From an uncultured Eubacterium sp. (GTDB taxonomy: Bacteria > Bacillota > Clostridia > Lachnospirales > Lachnospiraceae), in the NCBI GenBank assembly GCA_910589665.1, contig CAJUTR010000043.1, positions 1 through 6,169 on the forward strand: 6,169 bases of DNA, written 5' to 3'. The translations under genes were made by a program, and so were the position numbers. The notes below the pieces were generated by a model, which searched no databases, was not told the origin of the DNA, and was given only the letters and a program-made list of their open reading frames with translations. Positions 1 through 5,769 of the stretch are shown here, in pieces (the stretch's first letter is position 1; each line of letters opens with the position of its first letter).

Positions 1-18
1 CCCCTCATGAATGAGGGG
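1..18 (-). terminator. Hairpin, probable terminator of the chemoreceptor gene
   Basis: CCCCTCAT (1-8) and ATGAGGGG (11-18) are perfect inverted repeats; as RNA this gives about seven GC-rich pairs closed by a four-base loop. It lies about 40 bases past the stop of the minus-strand chemoreceptor gene. The U-tract expected for an intrinsic terminator on that strand would fall outside the left edge, so the terminator role is inferred from the hairpin and its position only. Confidence 0.5.
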
Positions 19-32
19 CTAGGGGAGTTGAT

Positions 33-51
33 GTGTCGAAGACACTTTTTT
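33..51 (+). terminator. Small plus-strand hairpin followed by T6
   Basis: GTGTC (33-37), loop GAA, GACAC (41-45), then six T residues (46-51). In this orientation it looks like a weak intrinsic terminator for a plus-strand gene entering from the left, which would converge on the chemoreceptor gene. Read on the minus strand the A-tract comes before the hairpin, so it could be part of a bidirectional terminator. Five base pairs is short, hence low confidence. Confidence 0.35.
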
Positions 52-59
52 GTTTGCTC

Positions 60-1779
60 TTATAATTCGAAATGTTTTGTGTTCGCGGATAGTTCTTTGG
101 AGAGCTTCACAAGATCGGATGTCGCCTCGTGGCACGTCTGAATGATCTTTTGAAGTTCGAGCATGGAAGCAGATGTTTCTTCCGTACTGGCAGCATTTTC
201 CTGCGCGATCGCAGCCAGGCTGTCCACGATCGTAAGTACGGTGGTCTTGTGTTCATCCAGAGCGGCGGTCTGCTCGCTGATGTGTTCGATCGCGTTTGTC
301 ACGTCTTTGATCTCACCATTTAAAGATTGGAACATACTGCCTGTTTCAAGCAGTTTTTCGTCCTGCATCTGAATGTTGCCGGCGACGTCGTTCATTGTAT
401 GTACGCTCGTATTGGAATTTTCCAATAGAGAATTGACGATTTCGGCGATCTTTTCCGCTGATTGTCTGGATTGTTCGGACAATTGGCGGATCTCATCGGC
501 AACGACCGCAAATCCTTTTCCGTTTTCACCGGCTCTTGCCGCCTCTATACTGGCGTTCAGGGATAGCAGGTTGGTCTGGCCGGCTATGTATGTCTGTGAT
601 CAGTTCGGTGGCTTCGCGAATCTTTTGTGCCGACTGGTTGGTCAGATTTGTCTGATCCTGAACGAGGAGAACAGAATCTTTTGTCTTTTGGCTGATCTGA
701 TACAATTCCTCCAGATTTTTGGCTGCTGTCTTATTGTATTCCTTCATCTTTCCTGAACTGTGGTTCAATGTTTCGATGCTTGCCGCTGTCTGATCAAGCG
801 ACTGCCCCATTTCATTTACTTTTTCACTGGCGTTCACCGTCTCACCTGCTTGTCCGGTCGCGCCGTTCGCGATTTCATCAACAGCTGTATTCACATCGTT
901 GATCGAATTAGCAATGACGTCAAACGAAGAGGAGAACGTATTTGAAAATTCATCGAGTGCCTGGGCAGAAGTTGTGATATTCGTCAGTATTTCGCGCAGC
1001 GAATGGATCAGGCTTTGGACAGACCGCGCAATATCACCGACCTCGTCGGCGCGGGTTAGAACGGACGAGCTCATATCCAGATTTAGGACACCTTTTGCCA
1101 CATGGTTCAGATTTGTCACGGCCCCGTTCAATGTTTTGATAATGCGGATGACGAGGAACAGGACGATGACAAAGGTGACGGCGAATATGCCGAGCATCGC
1201 CGCGGCCATCGAAAATACGGTATCCTTTAAGCCGCCAAATACCTGCTGCTGGCTGCGTCCGCAGAAAATACTGCCGACAATCTCGTTAGAATCCGGCTGA
1301 TATAGAGGAACATAGTAGCCGGCGTAAGTCGTTCCGAACAGTTCCAAGTCGCGGGCATAATAATCTTCTCCTTTGCTTACCTGCGCGTAGACTTCGTCGG
1401 ACATCTGCGTATTGATCTCACGTTTTCCTGATTCGTCCGTCAATGTCGTAAGCAGTCTGGTATCGCCGTAGAACAGAGAAAGTTCAACATCCTGTTCGGC
1501 TTTTAGTTTATCGATCAGTTCATAATTATCTGTAAGTGTTTTTGCCCCTTTGGTAAGGGTTCCATCCTTTAGTGTAAAAGGTTCGTTTCCGTTCATTCCC
1601 ATATAGGCTTCGCGAACGCTTCTTGCAATGCCGCTGATTTCCCGCTCCACAAGGCTTCTGGATAGATGACCCTGTTTCACCGTACCGAGGCAGATGCCGG
1701 TCAAAGTGACGAGTAAGATGGGGATAGCGACCATCAGGCTCAATTTTAAAGCCAGACGTAATCCTTTCTTCTTTTCCAT
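60..1779 (-). pseudogene. Methyl-accepting chemotaxis protein, frameshifted at the signalling tip
   Basis: This encodes a membrane chemoreceptor that would sense a ligand outside the cell and control the CheA kinase through CheW. From the ATG at 1779 the frame runs 417 residues to a stop at 526. It has a first membrane helix at about residues 13-34, and an extracellular sensor at about 36-185 that looks like a single Cache domain (Tyr- and Gly-rich end around GTTYAGYYVPLY). A second membrane helix lies at about 188-213, a HAMP linker at about 211-263, then the coiled-coil signalling domain. After Ile397 a 4-bp tandem duplication (585-592) shifts the frame. The remaining 174 codons, including the hairpin tip QTNLLSLNASIEAARAGENG, continue in another frame to the TAA at 60-62. 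Removing four bases restores 571 residues, a normal receptor length. The truncated product would keep the sensor but lack the CheA/CheW contact tip. The downstream frame is well conserved, so the lesion is recent, or an assembly error. The ligand cannot be read from the sequence. Confidence 0.9.
585..593. repeat. TATG tandem duplication causing the frameshift
   Basis: TATGTATGT (plus strand) holds two copies of TATG plus one base. On the coding strand the reading is Asp-Ile, then an extra CATA, then Ala-Gly-Gln-Thr-Asn. Deleting one copy joins Ile397 to the conserved AGQTN motif. Two copies is too few for a typical phase-variable tract. Confidence 0.9.
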
Positions 1780-1786
1780 GTACTTT

Positions 1787-1791
1787 CCTCC
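1787..1791 (-). promoter_or_regulatory. Ribosome binding site of the chemoreceptor gene
   Basis: GGAGG on the minus strand, seven bases before the ATG at 1779. It supports this start over the other overlapping minus-strand frames. Confidence 0.85.
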
Positions 1792-1820
1792 ATTTACGTA
1801 ATATTGTGTGAACTGCTATT

Positions 1821-1849
1821 ATTATACCATTTGGATATTTTAGGTGCAA
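1821..1849 (-). promoter_or_regulatory. Sigma-A-type promoter of the chemoreceptor gene
   Basis: On the minus strand, a TTGCAC -35 box (1844-1849), a 17-base spacer and a perfect TATAAT -10 box (1821-1826). A TG dinucleotide one base before the -10 box gives an extended -10 element. The predicted transcript starts about 35 bases before the start codon. This is a housekeeping-type promoter; I see no flagellar sigma-28-type motif of the kind often found before chemotaxis genes. Confidence 0.8.
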
Positions 1850-1883
1850 GTTTTTTAAATTTTTAGTTACAAAAGTGAAAAAA

Positions 1884-1917
1884 ATTGATAAACTATGTAA
1901 CAATGATACATATCAAT
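1884..1917. promoter_or_regulatory. AT-rich dyad next to the pyk ribosome binding site
   Basis: ATTGAT (1884-1889) pairs with ATCAAT (1912-1917), and inside it ATGTA (1895-1899) pairs with TACAT (1907-1911) around a seven-base loop. The inner arms read as TATGTA-N7-TACATA, a shape typical of a repressor operator. The dyad ends three bases before AGGAGG, so it could act as an operator or as an mRNA hairpin affecting pyk translation. It does not match the catabolite-control (cre) or Rex consensus that I know. No clear pyk promoter was found; TTACAA (1867-1872), 16 bases, TAAACT (1889-1894) is a weak candidate overlapping this dyad. Confidence 0.4.
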
Positions 1918-1920
1918 GAT

Positions 1921-1926
1921 AGGAGG
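1921..1926 (+). promoter_or_regulatory. Ribosome binding site that fixes the TTG start of pyk
   Basis: Perfect AGGAGG, nine bases before TTG at 1936. The frame is open further upstream, but the earlier in-frame start codons lack such a site, and the protein family begins with the RKTKIVCTMGP segment that follows this TTG. Confidence 0.85.
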
Positions 1927-1935
1927 TTGAGGATT

Positions 1936-3351
1936 TTGAGAAAGACGAAGATTGTATGTACTATGGGTCCGGCGACCGATCAGGAAGAGGTGCTGCTGGC
2001 CCTGATCGAGTCGGGGATGAATGTCGCGAGATTTAATTTTTCCCACGGAAGCCACGAGGAGCACAGAAGGCGGATGGATATGCTAAAGAAACTGCGAAAA
2101 CAATGTGATAAGCCGGTGGCAATCCTTCTGGACACGAAAGGGCCGGAAATCCGTACCGGAGTTTTTGAAGAGGGAAAAGCCGTGCTGGAACCAGGAAAGA
2201 CGTTTACGCTCACCTGCCGGGACGTGATGGGAAACGCGGAGCGGGCATCTGTTACTTATCCTAAGCTATATGAGGATGAAAAACCAGGCAGCCGTATTTT
2301 GATCGATGACGGGCTCGTGGAACTGGTCGTCCGGGAAGTCAGGGGAGAGGATATCATTTGTGAGGTGGTGAATGGCGGCGTAGTTTCCGACCACAAAGGG
2401 ATCAATGTACCAAATGTTCATATTAATCTTCCCTATATGAGTGAGCGCGATAAAGAGGATATTTTATTTGGCATTGAGCAGGGAGTTGATTTTGTGGCGG
2501 CTTCTTTTACCCGGACGGCGGAGGATGTCATGCAGATCCGTACGCTTCTCGATGAAAATGGCGGAGAGGATATTAATATCATCGCCAAAATCGAGAATGC
2601 GGAAGGGGTCGAGAAGATTGATGAGATCATCGCGGCGGCAGACGGCATTATGATCGCCCGCGGTGATATGGGAGTGGAGGTGCCGGACGAAGAAGTGCCG
2701 GTCATCCAGAAGATGATCATTAAGAAAGTGTATGAGGCGGGGAAGCAGGTGATCACAGCGACACAGATGCTCGATTCCATGATGAAGCATCCGAGGCCGA
2801 CGAGAGCGGAGACGGCGGATGTGGCAAACGCCATCTATGACGGAACGAGCGCGATCATGCTTTCCGGTGAGACCGCAGCGGGCAAATATCCGGTGGAATC
2901 GCTGCAGACGATGGTTCGGATCGCGGAGCGGATCGAGCAGGATGTGGATTACCGCAAACGCTTTTTTATCCACGACAGGAAAGCGAACCCGGACATTACC
3001 GACGCGATCTGCCACGCTACCTGTACGACGGCGCATGATCTCAATGCCAGAGCGATCATCACCGTAACAAAATCGGGGCGTTCGGCGCGCATGATCTCCC
3101 GATACCGCCCGGGCTGCGATATCATAGGCTGCGCGATCACGGAAAAGGTATCGAGACAGCTCAATATGTCGTGGGGCGTGACGCCGGTGCTCTTACAGGA
3201 AAAGGAAGAAGTGTTCGAGCTGTTTGACTACGCGACGGAGGCGTGTCTGGAAAAGGGGCTGGTGGAAAAAGGGGATGTGACCGTGTTTACGTCTGGCGTG
3301 CCCATTGGGATCTCGGGGACGACGAATATGATCAAGGTACAAGTGGTATGA
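1936..3351 (+). CDS. pyk: Pyruvate kinase
   Basis: Cytoplasmic glycolytic enzyme: PEP + ADP gives pyruvate + ATP (EC 2.7.1.40). The product is 471 residues starting at a TTG with an ideal ribosome binding site. N-terminal barrel segment with KTKIVCTMGPAT (3-14) and the NVARFNFSHG loop (29-38); B domain from about residue 72 to 168, entered through DTKGPEIRTG (66-75). The second barrel part holds the signature AKIENAEG with Lys218 and the metal ligand Glu220, then ARGDMG with Asp244, then ATQML with Thr276; the C-terminal domain starts near 350 (TKSGRSARMISRYRP). Glu71 in the GPE motif is the residue linked to potassium dependence in this family; potassium-independent enzymes carry Lys there. 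The protein stops after the C domain and lacks the extra PEP-utiliser-like domain of Bacillus enzymes (about 585 residues). Whether sugar phosphates or AMP activate it cannot be read here. It lies 130 bases upstream of pckA on the same strand with no strong terminator between. Confidence 0.97.
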   Translation: MRKTKIVCTMGPATDQEEVLLALIESGMNVARFNFSHGSHEEHRRRMDMLKKLRKQCDKPVAILLDTKGPEIRTGVFEEGKAVLEPGKTFTLTCRDVMGNAERASVTYPKLYEDEKPGSRILIDDGLVELVVREVRGEDIICEVVNGGVVSDHKGINVPNVHINLPYMSERDKEDILFGIEQGVDFVAASFTRTAEDVMQIRTLLDENGGEDINIIAKIENAEGVEKIDEIIAAADGIMIARGDMGVEVPDEEVPVIQKMIIKKVYEAGKQVITATQMLDSMMKHPRPTRAETADVANAIYDGTSAIMLSGETAAGKYPVESLQTMVRIAERIEQDVDYRKRFFIHDRKANPDITDAICHATCTTAHDLNARAIITVTKSGRSARMISRYRPGCDIIGCAITEKVSRQLNMSWGVTPVLLQEKEEVFELFDYATEACLEKGLVEKGDVTVFTSGVPIGISGTTNMIKVQVV

Positions 3352-3376
3352 GTTTCGTTTCCCGGTGAAGTTTAGG

Positions 3377-3404
3377 TTGACTTTTTTCCTGTTTTGGATA
3401 TAAT
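3377..3404 (+). promoter_or_regulatory. Promoter of pckA
   Basis: TTGACT (3377-3382), a 16-base spacer and a perfect TATAAT (3399-3404). The predicted start near 3411 gives a leader of about 70 bases. The promoter sits between inverted arms GTTTCCC (3357-3363) and GGGAAAC (3412-3418), so a regulator or RNA structure could involve both sides of it. Confidence 0.75.
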
Positions 3405-3410
3405 TAAAAT

Positions 3411-3435
3411 TGGGAAACAGTTGATTTTCCATTTT
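3411..3435 (+). other. Hairpin at the start of the pckA leader or weak pyk terminator
   Basis: TGGGAAA (3411-3417) pairs with TTTTCCA (3425-3431) around a seven-base loop; seven pairs including one G-U, then TTTT. It lies at the predicted 5' end of the pckA transcript, where it could stabilise the mRNA. For transcripts coming from pyk it could act as a weak terminator. The left arm overlaps GGGAAAC, which can instead pair with GTTTCCC at 3357-3363. Confidence 0.4.
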
Positions 3436-3465
3436 ATTGAAAGATATCCAAATAAAAACTACTTT

Positions 3466-3472
3466 AGGAGGT
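3466..3472 (+). promoter_or_regulatory. Ribosome binding site of pckA
   Basis: AGGAGGT, ending nine bases before the ATG at 3482. An in-frame ATG at 3437 would add 15 residues but has no comparable site and lies upstream of this one, so 3482 is chosen. Confidence 0.88.
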
Positions 3473-3481
3473 AAATTTCTC

Positions 3482-5182
3482 ATGGCAACAAAGGCTAATT
3501 ACAAACTTGAAGAAATCGGTGCTGGCAAAGTTGGTTTTTCCAAAACCCGTGCAATCATCGAGGCAGGATTTTATGGTAACAATGTAGTGAAGGTAAATAC
3601 CCTGAAAGAGGCGTACAAGTTGGCGAAAAATTCACCGGGGACGATCGTGACTGATATGCCGGTGTATCGAGGAGAAGAGTTCGGTCTTGATGCCGATGCG
3701 AAAGTCTTACTTTTCAATGACGGTGCGGTAACGGGACGTTATGCGGCAGCGCGCCGGATCAAAGGCGAGCCGGGAGTAGACGCTCCAAAACTGGACAAAG
3801 TAGTTATGGATGCGATGTATAAGACCCGTTTTCGGAAATTGTACCATGCGCAGGTATTTGTAGGTCTTGACCCTGAGTTTATGGTAAAAGCACATCTTCT
3901 GATCCCAGAAGGAGAGGAAAACCTTCTTTATAACTGGATGTTAAACTTCCAGTATATGTCAGACTGCTATGTAAAAATGTACAAGGAGTCTAAACCGGTA
4001 GGTGACGGTAAAGAAGCAGACATTTACATCTTCTCAGATCCGCAGTGGAAGCCGACACCAAGTCCAGATGTGGACTATAGCTGCCTGAGCGATGATCAGA
4101 CTCTCTGCTATTTCGATACAAACGAAAACTGTGCCGCTATCCTTGGCATGAAATATTTTGGTGAGCATAAGAAAGGTACACTGACGATGGCGTGGGCGAT
4201 CGCGAACCGCAATGGTTACGCATCCTGCCACGGCGGACAGAAAGAGTACGCTCTTCCAGATGGAAGAAAATATGTGGCATCGGTATTCGGTCTCTCGGGT
4301 TCCGGTAAATCCACGCTTACCCATGCGAAACATAACAACAAATATGGCGATAAGGCGATCACTGTACTGCATGACGACGCGTTTATCATCAACACAGATA
4401 CGTGTTCATCGGTTGCTCTTGAGCCTACTTATTTTGATAAGACGGCTGACTATCCGACCGGATGTCCGGACAACCAGTATCTGCTCACTGTGCAGAACTG
4501 TTCGGCTACGATGGATGAGGACGGAAAGATCCAGCTTGTGACAGAAGATATCCGTAACGGTAACGGCCGTGCGATCAAATCAAAACTTTGGTCTCCGAAC
4601 CGTGTGGATAAGATTGATGCACCGGTTAATTCCATTATCTGGATCATGAAAGACCCGACGATTCCGCCGGTAGTGAAGCTGAAAGGTTCGGCTCTTGCAT
4701 CGGTAATGGGTGCGACGCTTGCAACAAAGACATCGACCGCAGAGCGTGTGGCAGCAGGCACAGACCTGAACGCGCTCCGTATCGTACCATATGCAAACCC
4801 GTTCCGTACGTATCCGCTCGTGAACGACTATGAGAAGTTTAAAAAGCTCGTTGAGGAGAAGAATGTAGACTGCTACATCGTCAATACGGGTGATTTCATG
4901 GGCAAAAAGGTACAGCCGAAAGATACGCTTGGCATTTTGGAAGCGATCGTAGAAGGAAAAGCGGAGTTCAAGCAGTGGGGACCGCTTGAGGATGTAGAGA
5001 TCATGGATTGGGAAGGTTTTGTACCGGACATGAACGACGCAGAGTATAAAGCAGCACTGAAGAGCGCGATGGAGAACCGTGTCAACGCTGTAGAGAAGTT
5101 TGCTACGGATAAAGACGGTTATGACAAACTTCCAGATGAGGCACTCGAAGCGCTGAAGAAACTTGTTTCTGAACTTAGCTGA
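3482..5182 (+). CDS. pckA: Phosphoenolpyruvate carboxykinase (ATP), divergent clostridial type
   Basis: Cytoplasmic enzyme interconverting oxaloacetate + ATP with PEP + CO2 + ADP (EC 4.1.1.49). In fermenting anaerobes it often runs toward oxaloacetate, conserving ATP and feeding C4 acids; the direction here is inferred. The product is 566 residues, slightly longer than the E. coli enzyme (540). Landmarks: TGR at 84-86 (Arg86, substrate binding, like E. coli Arg65); YFGEHKKG with Lys231 (like Lys213); SCHGG with His250 (metal ligand, like His232); P-loop GLSGSGKST starting at 270 with Lys276; HDD at 297-299 with Asp299 (like Asp269); SPNR with Arg374 (like Arg333); then KTSTAE near the C-terminal lobe. 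The order and spacing of these motifs fit the ATP-type family well. Unusual points are DDAF in place of the common DDEH after the second metal site, and TGRYAAAR in place of TGRSPKDK. It lies downstream of pyk and has its own promoter. An intrinsic terminator follows 35 bases after the stop. Confidence 0.95.
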   Translation: MATKANYKLEEIGAGKVGFSKTRAIIEAGFYGNNVVKVNTLKEAYKLAKNSPGTIVTDMPVYRGEEFGLDADAKVLLFNDGAVTGRYAAARRIKGEPGVDAPKLDKVVMDAMYKTRFRKLYHAQVFVGLDPEFMVKAHLLIPEGEENLLYNWMLNFQYMSDCYVKMYKESKPVGDGKEADIYIFSDPQWKPTPSPDVDYSCLSDDQTLCYFDTNENCAAILGMKYFGEHKKGTLTMAWAIANRNGYASCHGGQKEYALPDGRKYVASVFGLSGSGKSTLTHAKHNNKYGDKAITVLHDDAFIINTDTCSSVALEPTYFDKTADYPTGCPDNQYLLTVQNCSATMDEDGKIQLVTEDIRNGNGRAIKSKLWSPNRVDKIDAPVNSIIWIMKDPTIPPVVKLKGSALASVMGATLATKTSTAERVAAGTDLNALRIVPYANPFRTYPLVNDYEKFKKLVEEKNVDCYIVNTGDFMGKKVQPKDTLGILEAIVEGKAEFKQWGPLEDVEIMDWEGFVPDMNDAEYKAALKSAMENRVNAVEKFATDKDGYDKLPDEALEALKKLVSELS

Positions 5183-5217
5183 TCTGGTTGTCAGCCTGGA
5201 TAAATAAATGATGTTTG

Positions 5218-5258
5218 ATGGGAACCTGCGGAGCAGACAGCGGCAGGATCCCATTTTT
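5218..5258 (+). terminator. Intrinsic terminator of pckA
   Basis: ATGGGAACCTGC (5218-5229) pairs with GCAGGATCCCAT (5243-5254), with one A-A mismatch, around a 13-base loop. A T-tract follows at 5254-5258. GC content and orientation fit Rho-independent termination of the pckA transcript. Confidence 0.85.
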
Positions 5259-5294
5259 GGGTGTGGGGATAGGCATGCTGTCGGAGGTATATAT

Positions 5295-5332
5295 CCCGTT
5301 TAGTATGATTTTTTGTCTGATCGGGGTTTTTT
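5295..5332 (+). terminator. Possible second terminator
   Basis: CCCG (5295-5298) pairs with CGGG (5322-5325); after one T-T mismatch TTAG (5300-5303) pairs with CTGA (5317-5320). The loop is 13 bases and T6 follows at 5327-5332. It is weaker than the first terminator and may back it up, or be the relic of another transcription unit. Confidence 0.45.
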
Positions 5333-5357
5333 GTGGAAATAGATTAGCGATGTTGTT

Positions 5358-5374
5358 ACAATGAATTTCATTGT
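5358..5374. repeat. 17-bp perfect palindrome in the gene-free stretch
   Basis: ACAATGAA, one central T, TTCATTGT: eight-base arms without mismatch. No U-tract follows, so it is not a terminator. It is about the size of a dimeric repressor operator, but no gene starts nearby, so a role is unproven. Confidence 0.6.
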
Positions 5375-5583
5375 GCGCCAGACGCGGATTGTAAAATGCC
5401 CTATAGTGACAGGTTATTTCATGGCTGCTTGGTTTGTCAGACTGAGCGGCTATTTTGTTTTTGTTAGCACTTGAATTTCCGAAAACGAGACGGGGAGAGC
5501 TATGGACAATAAAACGCTCCATCTACGATGCTGATTTCAGTATAGCCTATGTGGTGTTTCATTTTTGGGAACAAAAGCTCACG

Positions 5584-5613
5584 TTGTCAAAGAGTGTCTC
5601 ATTGTGATAGAAT
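5584..5613 (+). promoter_or_regulatory. Candidate promoter upstream of the surface-protein relic
   Basis: TTGTCA (5584-5589), 18 bases, TAGAAT (5608-5613). It would give a leader of about 150 bases before the ATG at 5770. A competing candidate is the perfect TATAAT at 5740-5745, which has no good -35 box and would give a leader of under 20 bases. Confidence 0.35.
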
Positions 5614-5757
5614 ATACGATATAACTCAAACTATAGGTACCTTGAAAATTTAATCATAACTGGCAAAAAGGATGGCATGAAACCATCTGAATGGGACGAG
5701 CGGGGTTCTATATTTTTTAGAAGGCATTTGTATCGTAAATATAATGGTTAAAAGTAA

Positions 5758-5762
5758 AGGAG
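5758..5762 (+). promoter_or_regulatory. Ribosome binding site of the surface-protein relic
   Basis: AGGAG within AAAGGAGAG, seven bases before the ATG at 5770. Its quality shows that this start was used for a real gene even though the frame is interrupted 32 codons later. Confidence 0.75.
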
Positions 5763-5769
5763 AGAAAAA

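Larger units (their letters stand above)
5259..5769. other. Stretch with no recognisable gene
   Basis: Between the pckA terminator and the surface-protein relic I find no gene I recognise. Open frames are short and lack good ribosome binding sites. Examples are a 37-codon plus-strand frame from the ATG at 5361 (begins MNFIVRQTR), an unbroken run ending at 5607 that contains LWTIKRSIYDADF, and a run at 5611-5751 containing GKKDGMKPSEWDERG. These may be decayed coding sequence. The stretch also holds the second terminator, the palindrome and the candidate promoters listed separately. I see no transposase, recombinase or terminal inverted repeats. Confidence 0.6.

Noticed and set aside
585..593. 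Programmed ribosomal frameshifting in the chemoreceptor
   Set aside because: No slippery heptamer or following structure is visible; the tandem duplication explains the shift.
1526..1903. 125-codon minus-strand frame overlapping the chemoreceptor start
   Set aside because: It runs over the chemoreceptor promoter and ribosome binding site in another frame and shows no family pattern.
2464..3036. 190-codon minus-strand open frame inside pyk
   Set aside because: It is an antisense shadow of a clearly conserved pyruvate kinase.
4580..5254. 224-codon minus-strand open frame inside pckA
   Set aside because: It is a shadow of pckA; the composition is Arg/Cys/His rich with no domain, and the plus-strand frame has all family motifs.
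5175..5522. 115-codon minus-strand open frame
   Set aside because: It spans the pckA terminator and overlaps the end of pckA, has no good ribosome binding site and no recognisable domain.
5655..5705. Resemblance to a cyclic-di-GMP-I riboswitch (GGCAAA, a hairpin with GAAA in its loop, then GGGACG) upstream of a surface protein
   Set aside because: The closing GGC/GCC stem, the conserved CAAAGCC after GACG and the second hairpin are absent, so the aptamer cannot form. A covariance-model search would settle it.
5259..5769. Mobile element or integration site
   Set aside because: No transposase or integrase motifs, no terminal inverted repeats, no target-site duplication and no tRNA gene are visible.
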